This document shows, one piece after another, positions 34,016 to 43,617 of a DNA stretch of 64,000 nt. Every line of letters starts with the position of its first letter. Positions within the stretch are counted from its first letter, which is position 1. The DNA is from a virus. The notes below the pieces were generated by a model. It was not told the origin of the DNA. It saw nothing but the letters and a program-made list of their open reading frames with translations, and did no database searches. The position numbers and the translations under genes were made by a program. Location of the stretch: positions 62,001 to 126,000 of IMG/VR virus record IMGVR_UViG_3300032287_004484; one strand, written 5' to 3'.

Positions 34016-37000
34016 ATGCCAGAGTATAGTGATTATAGCTTTTTTGGAAAAGTCCCGAAAGGGGATATATTAGCAAGAGAAATGCAAACAGTTAAGGCAT
34101 TAGAACTTGAAAATGTTAGTGATAAACAAAAAAGAAGTGATGCTGAATATAGAGAAATAACTTCTAAAAAAATAGAGTCAGAAGAAATAAAAGCTTACAA
34201 TGCTTCAGTTAAATTACCTATTTCACAAAAAACTGACGCTCAATTAGAATTAGAGGCAAAAATTGAATCAAAACAAAGATTTGATCAATTAGTTAACGAT
34301 AATAAAATTACTACATTTACAGATAGAGATAAACTTGAAAAAAATTATGCAAAAATACTTTTTAATGAAAAAGAAGAATATAGAAAAACTGCTTTAACGT
34401 CAAAAAATCAAAAAACATTAGATTCTATAGATAAATCAAAATTTAATACTGATTTTATTCAACCAAATATTACATATACTGTTCGTGATGAGAATGGAAA
34501 ATTTCAACAAAAAAATATTGATACTAAAGGTATAACAAATTATTTTGTTAATAGTTTTTTTAAAAATGATTCTAATGATAAAAATTTTTCAAAAAATCCT
34601 AAAAGTACAGTAACTGGAGGTAAAAAAAGTAATAATACTGAAAATCTTATTGTTCCAGAAATGGATATACCAAAATTAATATCCACTAAAACTCCGTTTT
34701 TTAGAAAAAGTTATTCTGCTTTTGATGTTTTAGTACCTTATATAAAATGTTATATATTAACTCCCCAATTAATGTTAGAAAATAAGTCGTCTAGTGGATT
34801 TGAAAAGAATTTTTTTGATATACCTTATAATATGATAAAAAGTTTAGAGTTAGAATTTGATGCTTCACCAGGAGTAGCAGGAAAATTTACTTTAAAATTA
34901 GAGGATGCTACTGGTGCTATTGGAGATATTTTAGTTGCTCAATTATTTTCATTAGGATTATTAAAAAATCCAGATGGTGTTCCTAAAATAAATATTGAAT
35001 TTGGTTGGGGTATAAATGGATTAAAAAAAATATCTAAAAAATACAAAATTTTTTATAAGAATTTTTTTCCAGAGTTTCAAATACATGATGTTGATATTGA
35101 ATTTAGTGAAAAATTTAAACAAGAAATGACTTTAAAGGGTTATCAAGATAAAGTAGGAATTACACAATTAAATTCTTTTTATATGAATAGTAAATCTGAA
35201 TATACTCCTTATGCAATAATTGGAAATAATCCAGTAGAAAATATAAGATTTTTACAATATTATCATTATTTTGATTCTAAAAAAAATACTCCAACTCTTG
35301 GCATGGAAATTTTTAGCGGATTAAAAGGTACAATTTTAATAAAACAATTTATAAATAAAAAAAATAAAGAAGATTTAGTTACTGGAATAATTAAAAATAG
35401 AAATTTTATTGCATCTGTTTGTGGTAAACAAAACGATATGTTTAATCATATTGTAACAACTAGTAAAGAACATAATTCTCTTAAAGATGCTTTAAAACCT
35501 TTTTTAAGTAGAAGTTATTTTCATTCGTATTTAGTTTTTTGTTATGTATTAAATCAATATATAAATGAAATAAATAAATTTTATTCTTCTAATGAAAGAG
35601 GTAAACCAGATATTTTATTTTTTTGTTATTATAGTGAACAAAATATTGATGGTTTTAGTTATAATCCAGAATTATCATTTAAAGATTATTGTATAAACGA
35701 TGTAACACTGGGTGTAAAAAAACAAAAACATACTAGTAATATTAATGATAATTTTTCAATAAACGATTCTGAGAGTTGGGAAGATGTTTTAAGTAGGCTA
35801 TCAAAATTAGTAAGATTTACTAATTCTAAAGAAAAAAATAGTAAATTAGAAGCAAACTTATATTTTGAAATAAATAGATATGTTAATTCTGATAATTCTA
35901 CTGATGTTTTATTTGAAGAAAATGATAAATTTAGTGATATTAAATTAAACAATTTAGATGTTCAAGCTTTAATTGATAAATTTAAAAAATTAGATCAATT
36001 TTATATTAAAGATCAAAATTCATCAACACAAATAAAAAAAATTCTAGAAAAATTAGAAGAAAAGAAAAAATCAAAGCAAGAGTTTATATATATAATTTTA
36101 ACATCCGGATCTCCTTTTTTAACTGATCAAAATTATGTACAAAAACCAATTCTACAGAGTTATACCGTATTTCCAAAAAATTATTCAGATGATAGATTAG
36201 ATTTTCAAAATTTTAATGCTGGATCTAAAAGTCTTTATGATGAATCTTATCCAGATGTAATAAGTTTTAGACCTAAAATTAACTATAAAAACCTTATTAA
36301 TGCTAATCTTGCAACTAATCATAATATTAATTTTTTTAATGGTGTAATTAGTTATAAACATTCTGATTTTGATGTTCTTATAAAAATAAATAGTGTTAAT
36401 GAAAGTAAAGCTTTAATAGAAAAAATAGAAAATTTAAAATCAAAAACTTTAATGTTCGATTCAAGCGATAAAAATAAAACAGTAAAAATCACTTTAAACG
36501 CTGGTGCATTTTATATAAATGATGATAAAACCTTGCCATTTATATCAACAGATTTAAGATTTCTTTTCCCAAATGGAGCAGATGAAAAAATATTTAAAAT
36601 TGGTGGAGATACAGCAAATACAGAGGAAGTAAAAATTATTTCAATTGTAAGATCACATTTTCAACAATATTTATTAATTCTTCAAAGAGGTTATCATTTT
36701 TCAACACTTAATTCTTTATTAAAAAAAAGTAAAAGGATATTTCCAGGAGATAATAATCTTTCTGATTTTTATTCTTATATTAATTCAGCAAACGAATATC
36801 GTAAATTATTAAGTTCTATGGCAGGAAGTTTTGAAGCAGAATTAAAAATATTAGGAGAACCTGCTTTCACTTATGATTTCGGACCACTTTCTTATGTTTT
36901 AATGAAAGTTAATAATTTTGATGGAAGTCCAAATGTTTTATTATCTGGTATATATTCATTATCAAAAATTAAACATACAATAGAAAGTTCAAAGTTTGAA

Positions 37001-37042
37001 ACAACTTTAACTTTAAGATATGATTCACCTTGGAACACGTAA
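34016..37042 (+). CDS. Putative baseplate hub protein
   Basis: A 1008-aa protein. Residues 1-215 are charged and largely helical, probably extended. From about residue 235 a folded region begins (YIKCYILTPQLM), followed by KSLELEFDASPGVAGKFTLK and KINIEFGWGIN, a pattern seen in hub proteins where beta-strands describe tube-like domains. The C-terminal 80 residues (FTYDFGPLSYVLMKV, then LLSGIYSLSKIKHTI and FETTLTLRYDSPW) closely follow the end of gp27/gpD-type hub proteins, whose last strands read G-x-Y-x-V-x-x-[VI]-x-H-x-[IL]. It lies immediately before the tape-measure gene. The length is two to three times T4 gp27, so a fused or expanded hub is suggested; assignment is by eye. Confidence 0.55.
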   Translation: MPEYSDYSFFGKVPKGDILAREMQTVKALELENVSDKQKRSDAEYREITSKKIESEEIKAYNASVKLPISQKTDAQLELEAKIESKQRFDQLVNDNKITTFTDRDKLEKNYAKILFNEKEEYRKTALTSKNQKTLDSIDKSKFNTDFIQPNITYTVRDENGKFQQKNIDTKGITNYFVNSFFKNDSNDKNFSKNPKSTVTGGKKSNNTENLIVPEMDIPKLISTKTPFFRKSYSAFDVLVPYIKCYILTPQLMLENKSSSGFEKNFFDIPYNMIKSLELEFDASPGVAGKFTLKLEDATGAIGDILVAQLFSLGLLKNPDGVPKINIEFGWGINGLKKISKKYKIFYKNFFPEFQIHDVDIEFSEKFKQEMTLKGYQDKVGITQLNSFYMNSKSEYTPYAIIGNNPVENIRFLQYYHYFDSKKNTPTLGMEIFSGLKGTILIKQFINKKNKEDLVTGIIKNRNFIASVCGKQNDMFNHIVTTSKEHNSLKDALKPFLSRSYFHSYLVFCYVLNQYINEINKFYSSNERGKPDILFFCYYSEQNIDGFSYNPELSFKDYCINDVTLGVKKQKHTSNINDNFSINDSESWEDVLSRLSKLVRFTNSKEKNSKLEANLYFEINRYVNSDNSTDVLFEENDKFSDIKLNNLDVQALIDKFKKLDQFYIKDQNSSTQIKKILEKLEEKKKSKQEFIYIILTSGSPFLTDQNYVQKPILQSYTVFPKNYSDDRLDFQNFNAGSKSLYDESYPDVISFRPKINYKNLINANLATNHNINFFNGVISYKHSDFDVLIKINSVNESKALIEKIENLKSKTLMFDSSDKNKTVKITLNAGAFYINDDKTLPFISTDLRFLFPNGADEKIFKIGGDTANTEEVKIISIVRSHFQQYLLILQRGYHFSTLNSLLKKSKRIFPGDNNLSDFYSYINSANEYRKLLSSMAGSFEAELKILGEPAFTYDFGPLSYVLMKVNNFDGSPNVLLSGIYSLSKIKHTIESSKFETTLTLRYDSPWNT

Positions 37043-37045
37043 AAA

Positions 37046-40000
37046 ATGGCAGATGAAAAACTAAGTTTTGTAATTGATAGTAATCTTGATAAGATTGCAC
37101 TAAGTGTTCAAACTCTAACTGGGAACGTTGAAAAATTATATCAAGCTTTTAGAAAAAAGAATGACGCTTTATTAGTTCAAAATCGTTTAGAAGGAAAAGC
37201 AAATGAAGGTGTAGTTTCTTTAAATAGCGGATATCAATCTCTTCAGGGATCAGTTGGAGAAGTTACAAATAAAGAAAAACAATTAAATACTATCATGAAA
37301 GAATCTGAGGGTGATTTTAAAAGAATTAGAACTTCTATGTCTGGATTAAATTCTGATATGTATAAGATTGGTGATCAAATAAAAAATTCTGGTAATATTT
37401 GGACAAAAACTGGACCGTCAACATGGTCAATGCAAAATCCAGAATTAGAAAAACAATTTGAAGATAGAAGAAAAAAAGTTCGTAAAATAGAAGTTGCTAT
37501 TCAAAATTCTATTAAAAAAATGTTAGATGGTGTTCATAACGTTGGAGTTAGATTAGCAGCAGAAGCGACTAATTTAAAACCATTTGCATTAGAATTTGCT
37601 AGTGCTTTTTCTATTAATCCAATGAAATTTTTTGGATTCGGACAAGCGATGCAAGAATCATTTCAATTAATGTTAAAATTTCAACAAATGAGACATGAAT
37701 TAGCATATCTAAGTGATGCAAGTGGAGATGCATCGAAAGCTCTTAGTTTAGTATATGAAGTAGCAGGAGGTAGTGCAGTTGCGTCTGGAACAGCAACTGG
37801 TATTTTAAGAGCACTAGCAGATCAAGGTATTATAGCAAGGGATCAATTAAAATCAATTGGTATTTTAAGTGGTGATTTACAAGCAGCAACTGGATTAGCA
37901 GCATCAGAATGGGCTTCATTTACTGGAGAATTAGCATTTAATTATGGAGTTCCAGAACAAGGATTAAAAAATATAACATCTGCATTAATTGGTACTAATT
38001 TAAGAGGCGCACAGTTACAGAAAACAATGCAAAGCGTTAATAAAATATTAGCTACAACTGGATTTATTAATGGTAAACCAACAGCTGATTCAATTCATAA
38101 TTTAACAAAAGCTGTTGGTGGAGCAGTAAAACAATTTCAAGCGATGGGTATTTCCGCAGAAAAAGCAACTGGATTTATTGAAGGTCTTATGGATCCAGAA
38201 AATTTCGAGAAAAATGCTTTTCTATTTGGTAAATTAGGAATTAGCGCTTCTGAGTATGCTGGTTATTTAAACGATGCCAATGGACAACAAAAACTATTAC
38301 AAAAAACAATGTCTAATTTACCGCAATTAGCAGGAGAAATATCAAAGATACAAAATCCATTTGCAAGATTACAGTTTGCTAAAACTATTGGTTTAGATAT
38401 GCAAGTTGTTCAAAACATGGCGGGCAAAACTAAAGAAGAAATTCAGCAAATGTTAGCTGATTATGAAAAAAATAATAAAGCTGATGAAGCATTAAAAGAA
38501 AAAAAGAAAAAAATGGCTTCTGAAGCAGCTAAGTTTGATGATATGATGTTAGGATTAAAATTAAAAGTTCTTGCTCCAGTTATGAATTTTTTAAATAAAG
38601 GCGCTTTAAATAATTTTATTGCTATTTTACCTAAGATAGCAACTTCTTTAGGTTCAATTTTTGAAGCAATTACTCCTATAATTGAAACAATTACTACCGC
38701 TCTATTAGATTTAACACCAGCTTTTACAAGTATAGTGAAAGATTTTGTCAATCCATTTATAAAAATATTTCCAGCATTCTTAAAATCAGTATTAAATTTA
38801 TTACCAGGTTTAGATATGGATAATCAATCTGTAAATATGGAAGGAGCAACCCCTCAAAGTAATGCTTTATTTTCTGGTATTAAAAACTTAGTTTCTTATA
38901 TGTCTAAAATTTATCTTATATTACTTGGATGGAAAGGCTTAAATTTTATAGGTGATTCTCTTGATAAGGCTCTAGGATGGTTTAAACCAGGTAGAAAAAG
39001 AGTAATAGATGCAACTTTAGATGAACTTTCTATGTCTATAAGAAAAGGACAAATGCAAGGTGGAGGATTAAAAAATTTAGGTTTAGGAACTAAATTATTA
39101 GGGTCTTTTGCAATGATTTTTGGAGCAGGAAAATTACTTAGAAAAACAAAGGATGCTATTTTGGGAGAGAGTAAACCAAATGAGCAAGGTAAATTTGAAA
39201 GCATTAATTATTCTGCAATGGCTGAAAGACAAGGACAAAGACTTGGATCCTTTGCTGCTGGCAAAACGTTTGGATTAGGAGGAGATGCATCTTTATATAA
39301 AAATCTTAAAGTTCCTACGCCACCTATCCCAGTTCCAGATGCTACTAAGGGAGCAAAAGTACTATCATCCGTTACTAAAGCTGGAGGATTTCTAAAAACT
39401 CTTGGAAAAGCAATGGGTCCACTAAGTTTAGGATTAACAGCTTTTCAAGTAATCACTGCTGAAAATAATGAACAGCGTGCTGGAGCTGTTGGTGCTGCAA
39501 TAGGTTCCGCAATAGGTGCTACTTTAGGTTCTACAATCCCTGTATTTGGCACTATTGTTGGAGGAATGGTTGGAGGATTTTTAGGAGATTTGGCTGGCTC
39601 TGCAATAGGAAGAGTAATGGACTCTGGTAATGAGGTTGTAGAAAAAAGAGGAAAATTAACTCAAGAATCTTTAGCAAAAAATATGGAAGGTATTTTTAAA
39701 GCATTTCAAATTGGTAGGTTTGATTTAATTACTAAACAGCTAGGATTAGCTTTTGAGAATATGTATTTAACAGCTAAACAAGCATTGCAAAGAATGATAG
39801 GTGGATTTGCTGGATATGGACATGATGACGCTGCTGGACAAAATCAGGTTTTATCAATACTTAAAGAATTTGAAAAAAAATCTCAAAATATGAGTCCAGA
39901 AAAATTAGATGCTTTATTTAGAAGTTTTAAACAAAGAATACAATCAGTTGAAGGATTAAGTGGTGTTGGAAGTGATCTATATGTAAATATGTTAGAAACT

Positions 40001-40174
40001 TCTATGGAAACACAAAAACTTAATTTAGTAATTGCAGAAGATCAATTAAAAGAACAAAAGAAAAATAATAAAATTAGCGAACAAATAAGAGATAAAGGCG
40101 AAGAAAAATCTAAAACAGCAATAGAGATCTTAACTAGACAAGGTATTACTGATATGAGTTTTTTTAGTCTCTAA
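37046..40174 (+). CDS. Tail tape-measure protein
   Basis: A 1042-aa protein with the usual tape-measure layout. There is a coiled-coil N-terminus (about residues 1-160), and a helical middle with an Ala/Gly-rich core (PFALEFASAFSINPMKFFGF, then LAYLSDASGDASKALSLVYE). Hydrophobic helices follow at about 530-600 and 640-660, and a glycine-zipper membrane-active segment (AVGAAIGSAIGATLGSTI and GGMVGGFLGDLAGSAIG) at about 815-855. The last 80 residues are coiled coil. Tape-measure proteins fill the tail tube, set its length and help DNA cross the envelope. The glycine-zipper hairpin would fit insertion into the inner membrane. It follows the hub gene and precedes tube-initiator and wedge genes. 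Confidence 0.88.
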   Translation: MADEKLSFVIDSNLDKIALSVQTLTGNVEKLYQAFRKKNDALLVQNRLEGKANEGVVSLNSGYQSLQGSVGEVTNKEKQLNTIMKESEGDFKRIRTSMSGLNSDMYKIGDQIKNSGNIWTKTGPSTWSMQNPELEKQFEDRRKKVRKIEVAIQNSIKKMLDGVHNVGVRLAAEATNLKPFALEFASAFSINPMKFFGFGQAMQESFQLMLKFQQMRHELAYLSDASGDASKALSLVYEVAGGSAVASGTATGILRALADQGIIARDQLKSIGILSGDLQAATGLAASEWASFTGELAFNYGVPEQGLKNITSALIGTNLRGAQLQKTMQSVNKILATTGFINGKPTADSIHNLTKAVGGAVKQFQAMGISAEKATGFIEGLMDPENFEKNAFLFGKLGISASEYAGYLNDANGQQKLLQKTMSNLPQLAGEISKIQNPFARLQFAKTIGLDMQVVQNMAGKTKEEIQQMLADYEKNNKADEALKEKKKKMASEAAKFDDMMLGLKLKVLAPVMNFLNKGALNNFIAILPKIATSLGSIFEAITPIIETITTALLDLTPAFTSIVKDFVNPFIKIFPAFLKSVLNLLPGLDMDNQSVNMEGATPQSNALFSGIKNLVSYMSKIYLILLGWKGLNFIGDSLDKALGWFKPGRKRVIDATLDELSMSIRKGQMQGGGLKNLGLGTKLLGSFAMIFGAGKLLRKTKDAILGESKPNEQGKFESINYSAMAERQGQRLGSFAAGKTFGLGGDASLYKNLKVPTPPIPVPDATKGAKVLSSVTKAGGFLKTLGKAMGPLSLGLTAFQVITAENNEQRAGAVGAAIGSAIGATLGSTIPVFGTIVGGMVGGFLGDLAGSAIGRVMDSGNEVVEKRGKLTQESLAKNMEGIFKAFQIGRFDLITKQLGLAFENMYLTAKQALQRMIGGFAGYGHDDAAGQNQVLSILKEFEKKSQNMSPEKLDALFRSFKQRIQSVEGLSGVGSDLYVNMLETSMETQKLNLVIAEDQLKEQKKNNKISEQIRDKGEEKSKTAIEILTRQGITDMSFFSL

Positions 40175-40184
40175 AGGTTAAAAT

Positions 40185-40922
40185 ATGAGTTATAGAAATC
40201 AAAATATGAGAATATTCTTTAAAGGTTCAAAACCAAATCAGTATCGCACTCAACCTATGAATGCTTGGAAATTTGGTTTAATCATGCAAGATCGTAGATT
40301 AAGAGGAACAGCGTATGGATTAAGAAAAAATCATATTCCTTTTCAATATTTAGGAGAAAGCGGAGAACTTCCAAATTTACAAAAAACTGCTAATTATGAT
40401 GAAACGCAAATTTTAGGAAGATTTGAACCAATTAAGACTTATAATAATAGTAGCGATGTTAAATTTACTTTAAATTTAACATATTATGCTGATGGAACAG
40501 AAAGAATTTCTCAATTTCCAAGACAAGGTGCAGAAAATATAGGTCCATTAAGGAGTTCTTGGACAATAGAACAGATAGCAAGAATTAGCGCTAAATTTGA
40601 ATCCTTAGTTTATCCTCAATATGATGGTAGATTTTCTCCTCCTCGTTATTGTTTATTAAATATAGGAGCTATTTTTATTGATTTTCCTGTTATTGTAACG
40701 AGCGTTAATATACAACATTTACCCCCTTATAGCACAAGAGATTTAACTCCAATGAGAAGAAATATAGCAATAGAATGTTCTTCCTATTTTCCATTATATC
40801 AAGCAATTGGAAGTGATTCTATATTATCACAAGCATTAAATGCAGATTTTACAACAGGTAATATAAATTATCCAAGAAAAGTTTATTCTTATAGAAAATT
40901 TAGAAGGAATATAATAACATGA
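40185..40922 (+). CDS. Tube-initiator/hub adaptor-like protein
   Basis: A 245-aa protein. The stretch FEPIKTYNNSSDVKFTLNLT followed by a central helix and RFSPPRYCLLNIGAIFIDFP, then VIVTSVNIQHLPP and MRRNIAIECSSY, resembles the fold pattern of contractile-injection-system tube/adaptor proteins (a P-P-x-[VY]-x-[FL]-x-x-G strand, an interface loop, then an R-A/N-x-[VI]-x-[LI] strand). These proteins sit between the hub and tube. It follows the tape-measure gene and overlaps the gp53-like gene by four bases. Assignment is by motif order and synteny, not by a strong single signature; an alternative is a LysM-less gp53-partner wedge protein. Confidence 0.45.
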   Translation: MSYRNQNMRIFFKGSKPNQYRTQPMNAWKFGLIMQDRRLRGTAYGLRKNHIPFQYLGESGELPNLQKTANYDETQILGRFEPIKTYNNSSDVKFTLNLTYYADGTERISQFPRQGAENIGPLRSSWTIEQIARISAKFESLVYPQYDGRFSPPRYCLLNIGAIFIDFPVIVTSVNIQHLPPYSTRDLTPMRRNIAIECSSYFPLYQAIGSDSILSQALNADFTTGNINYPRKVYSYRKFRRNIIT

Positions 40923-41251
40923 ATTATCTTTTTAATTATGGTAGAATAGTTAATTATGTAGAAGATACTAAAGATATAACACAACTTTCAATATGTTATA
41001 CTCCTCAAATGCCTTTAAAAAAATATATGTTTAAAACAAATATATTAGATAAAGAAAAATATCGTCCAGATAAAGTTTCTTATAGATTATTTAATGATCC
41101 AAATTTAAGTTGGATAATAGATGAAATAAATTCTTTATATTCTTTTAGCGATTATTATTTAGGAAAAGAGATTTATTATTTAGATGCTAATGGATTAAAG
41201 GCAATTGGCATAGAAGTTGACTATGTTTCTTATGAATCTCAAAATTATTAA
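40919..41251 (+). CDS. Baseplate wedge protein gp53-like
   Basis: A 110-aa protein. The block YRPDKVSYRLFNDPNLSWII (about residues 44-63) has the same order as T4 gp53 (R-P-E-x-[LI]-A-x-x-[IL]-[YF]-G-[ND]-P-x-L-[YW]-W-[VI]), where this helix-turn-helix-like segment is characteristic. T4 gp53 is 196 aa; here only the N-terminal domain is present. gp53 joins wedges to one another and to the hub. The ATG overlaps the upstream stop (ATGA). Synteny with hub, tape measure and spike agrees. Confidence 0.65.
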   Translation: MNYLFNYGRIVNYVEDTKDITQLSICYTPQMPLKKYMFKTNILDKEKYRPDKVSYRLFNDPNLSWIIDEINSLYSFSDYYLGKEIYYLDANGLKAIGIEVDYVSYESQNY

Positions 41252-41274
41252 AAAAATATTATATAATAATTAAA

Positions 41275-42504
41275 ATGGCTGTTGAACCTCTAACAAAAGT
41301 TGATATAGGAATTATAAAAAAAGTTACTTTTATAAGTAAAGAGCATGTATATTATACTGTTTTTTTAGAAAATTATCATCAAGAAAATCAAAGAGCAGAA
41401 GGAATTCCTATATTTAGTTTTGGATATAACACTTATACTTATGAAGTTGGATCAAGAGTTATATGTTTAATTAAAGACAAAGATTTTAATAAAGTTTTTG
41501 TTCTAGGACAAACTTATGATCCAAATTTAGTGCGTGGAATTGATGCTGCTAAAGAAGGTGAATTAAATATTAGTTCTGATCAAAACGGAATTATAGGCAT
41601 TGGTACAAGTGATTCTATATCAATAAACAGCGGATCATCAAAAGTTAAGGTGACAGATGAAAAGATAAGTTTAACAATTGGAAGTACAGCGAAAATAAAC
41701 CTTAATCCACAAGAATTTAGTACAACTTTAAACAATGGAAATAATTTTAGCGTTAAAAACGGAACAGCAGATTTTAATTTAAATAATGGTTTTAAAGTTA
41801 GATCAGCAGCTGGTGATATTTATCTTCAAGGCGGATCACTATCGTTTGCTGAAGGCGAAGGACAAACTCCATCCTTATTAATTGTTAATAGTGTTCATCG
41901 TTATATTGGAAGTGAATTTTTAAGTATATTTAGTGCATATAGTTTTGAAGCTGGTACATCTAAAATTAAAGGTAAAAAAAATGCTGTAGATTGGAATATA
42001 ATTCAGGGAAATTATGCAATTACTATTGGAGTTGGAGACTTTGTTTTAAAAACAGGAACAACAGTTATAGATAAATTAACTCTTGGAAATGGAGAACTTA
42101 ATTTATCGGTTGGAAATATTCTTTTTTACCAAACAGAATTATTAATATCTGGTGATGAAATGAAATTAAATCTTAATGGAGCGTTTTCTAGTTCTGAAAT
42201 AAATGTTAAATCTTCTTTAGTAGAAATTAAAAACAAAGTGTCTTTATTACTTATTGATTATGATTCTTCTATTAAATTAGATTTTGGTGTTATAACTTTA
42301 ACTCCATCAAGTAAAGCAAAAGGTGGAAAAATAAAATTAGATGGAGAAGTTGAAATAACTGGATCTTTAATTGTTAGAGGAAGCGATGGAGTATCAGCAA
42401 CTTTAGGTGATGTTACTGCTGGTACAATATCTAAAATTTCACTTAAAAATCACAAACACGCGACTTCTGTACCTGGATCGCCTTCTCCACCTTTACCTGG
42501 ATAA
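41275..42504 (+). CDS. Baseplate central spike, gp5/gpV-like
   Basis: A 409-aa protein. Residues 1-90 resemble the OB-fold of spike proteins (KVTFISKEHVYYTVFLENYH, then YEVGSRVICLIKDKDFNKVF and VLGQTYDPN). The rest is a long repetitive beta region (ISINSGSSKVKVTDEKISLT, then INLNPQEFSTTLNNGNNFSV) that fits an intertwined beta-helix. The C-terminus has the H393-K-H395 motif followed by PGSPSPPLPG, a signature of P2 gpV/phi92-type spikes, where the HxH of three chains coordinate an iron ion near the tip. No lysozyme domain is present, unlike T4 gp5. No separate PAAR protein was recognised, consistent with a self-closing metal-tipped spike. Confidence 0.8.
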   Translation: MAVEPLTKVDIGIIKKVTFISKEHVYYTVFLENYHQENQRAEGIPIFSFGYNTYTYEVGSRVICLIKDKDFNKVFVLGQTYDPNLVRGIDAAKEGELNISSDQNGIIGIGTSDSISINSGSSKVKVTDEKISLTIGSTAKINLNPQEFSTTLNNGNNFSVKNGTADFNLNNGFKVRSAAGDIYLQGGSLSFAEGEGQTPSLLIVNSVHRYIGSEFLSIFSAYSFEAGTSKIKGKKNAVDWNIIQGNYAITIGVGDFVLKTGTTVIDKLTLGNGELNLSVGNILFYQTELLISGDEMKLNLNGAFSSSEINVKSSLVEIKNKVSLLLIDYDSSIKLDFGVITLTPSSKAKGGKIKLDGEVEITGSLIVRGSDGVSATLGDVTAGTISKISLKNHKHATSVPGSPSPPLPG

Positions 42505-42510
42505 TAAAAC

Positions 42511-43122
42511 ATGTCTTTTACTAAATTAAATTCTGACCTTATAAGAGCATTATCTAATGATCCAAGTGGATTAGGGGCTTCTACTGATATTCAAAAACAC
42601 GCAAATGATTTTAGTGATGCTGTAGATAATTATGTTAAAACTCTAAATGATCCTGGTTTAAGAAAAGTATTATCTACTACTAAAACTTTAATTTATTCTC
42701 AAATAATATCGTTATTAACTTTAACTGATCTTGGAAGTTCTTCTCTTAATGCTTCTCAATCAGCTTTAAAATATGCAACAGGTCTTAATTCTTATATTAG
42801 TGCAATTCAAATATCTAAAGTTAATGTTACTAATTTAATTGCACCTGCTTATATTAATCCCGGAATTGTTTCTACGGCTACATTAACAAATAATAATATT
42901 ATAAGTGATTTACAAAATTCTTTTAAAAATATTTTTGATGCTACTAGTGATCCTAATTCTACTATTTCTATTATTATTTCTAGTAAAGCATCTCAAATCG
43001 CTAATATAGTTAAGGATGCTGTTATTCAAAAAACTTTAATAACTATATCAGGAAACGATAGTACCCCTACACCTCTAGGACCTAAACCATTTACTTTATC
43101 AGGAAAATTTGTGGAGACATAA
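42511..43122 (+). CDS. Unknown protein after the spike gene
   Basis: A 203-aa protein rich in Ser, Asn, Thr and Ile, with helical segments at about 10-45 (NDPSGLGASTDIQKHANDFS) and 50-90, and a Pro-rich C-terminus (DSTPTPLGPKPFTLSGKF). It starts seven bases after the spike stop. There is no PAAR motif or enzymatic signature. Closeness to the spike suggests a baseplate component or assembly factor. I do not recognise its family. Confidence 0.6.
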   Translation: MSFTKLNSDLIRALSNDPSGLGASTDIQKHANDFSDAVDNYVKTLNDPGLRKVLSTTKTLIYSQIISLLTLTDLGSSSLNASQSALKYATGLNSYISAIQISKVNVTNLIAPAYINPGIVSTATLTNNNIISDLQNSFKNIFDATSDPNSTISIIISSKASQIANIVKDAVIQKTLITISGNDSTPTPLGPKPFTLSGKFVET

Positions 43123-43123
43123 T

Positions 43124-43429
43124 ATGAAATGTGTTTGTTGTGAAAAAGAAATTTTTTTAAAACCTAAAGTTTCAATGGTTTTTAATAGTGAAAATAATGA
43201 TCCTATAATAACAAAAAAAAGAGAATATGTACACGAATCTGATTCTTTTGTTGAATATGATGATATTTTAATTAAGGATTTAGAAAATAGAGAAAAAAGA
43301 ATAACAGTTATTTGTGATGAAAAAATAATGATTACAAAATCTTTTTGTGAAGAGTGTTATATAAACTTTATTAAAGATAAATTAGAAGATTTGATGGAAA
43401 ATTTAGCAACATTTAGGAATAAAAAATGA
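43124..43429 (+). CDS. Small zinc-ribbon-like protein
   Basis: A 101-aa protein starting MKCVCCEKEIFLKPK. The ATG at 43124 is preferred over an upstream TTG because a TGGAGA Shine-Dalgarno lies eight bases before it and it follows the previous stop directly. Cys3, Cys5 and Cys6 near the start and C-x-x-C in SFCEECYINF (about residues 77-86) could form one zinc site. The middle is charged and the C-terminus helical. Function unknown; small Zn-ribbon proteins in tail operons may be assembly chaperones. The Shine-Dalgarno region is fully complementary (8 nt) to part of the small RNA at 51253-51349. Confidence 0.6.
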   Translation: MKCVCCEKEIFLKPKVSMVFNSENNDPIITKKREYVHESDSFVEYDDILIKDLENREKRITVICDEKIMITKSFCEECYINFIKDKLEDLMENLATFRNKK

Positions 43430-43617
43430 GTGAATATAAAGAAATATTAAATACTAAAGAATTAGTTGATACTAAAAACAATTTACAAAAATTAAGAATT
43501 ATTTTAGAAAAGGATTTAGAAGATCAATTAGAACAACTTATTTCTTTAAAAGAAGATTTACCTCATCTATTACATATAGAAAGAATGAAGAAAATAGAAA
43601 GAGAAAAAGATGAGTAG
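43426..43617 (+). CDS. Small coiled-coil protein
   Basis: A 63-aa, strongly helical protein (LVDTKNNLQKLRIILEKDLE, then DQLEQLISLKEDLPHLLHI) with heptad spacing of hydrophobics. Its ATG overlaps the upstream TGA (ATGA) and its end overlaps the next start by eight bases, so the three genes are translationally coupled. A scaffold or chaperone role is possible. No family recognised. Confidence 0.55.
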   Translation: MSEYKEILNTKELVDTKNNLQKLRIILEKDLEDQLEQLISLKEDLPHLLHIERMKKIEREKDE

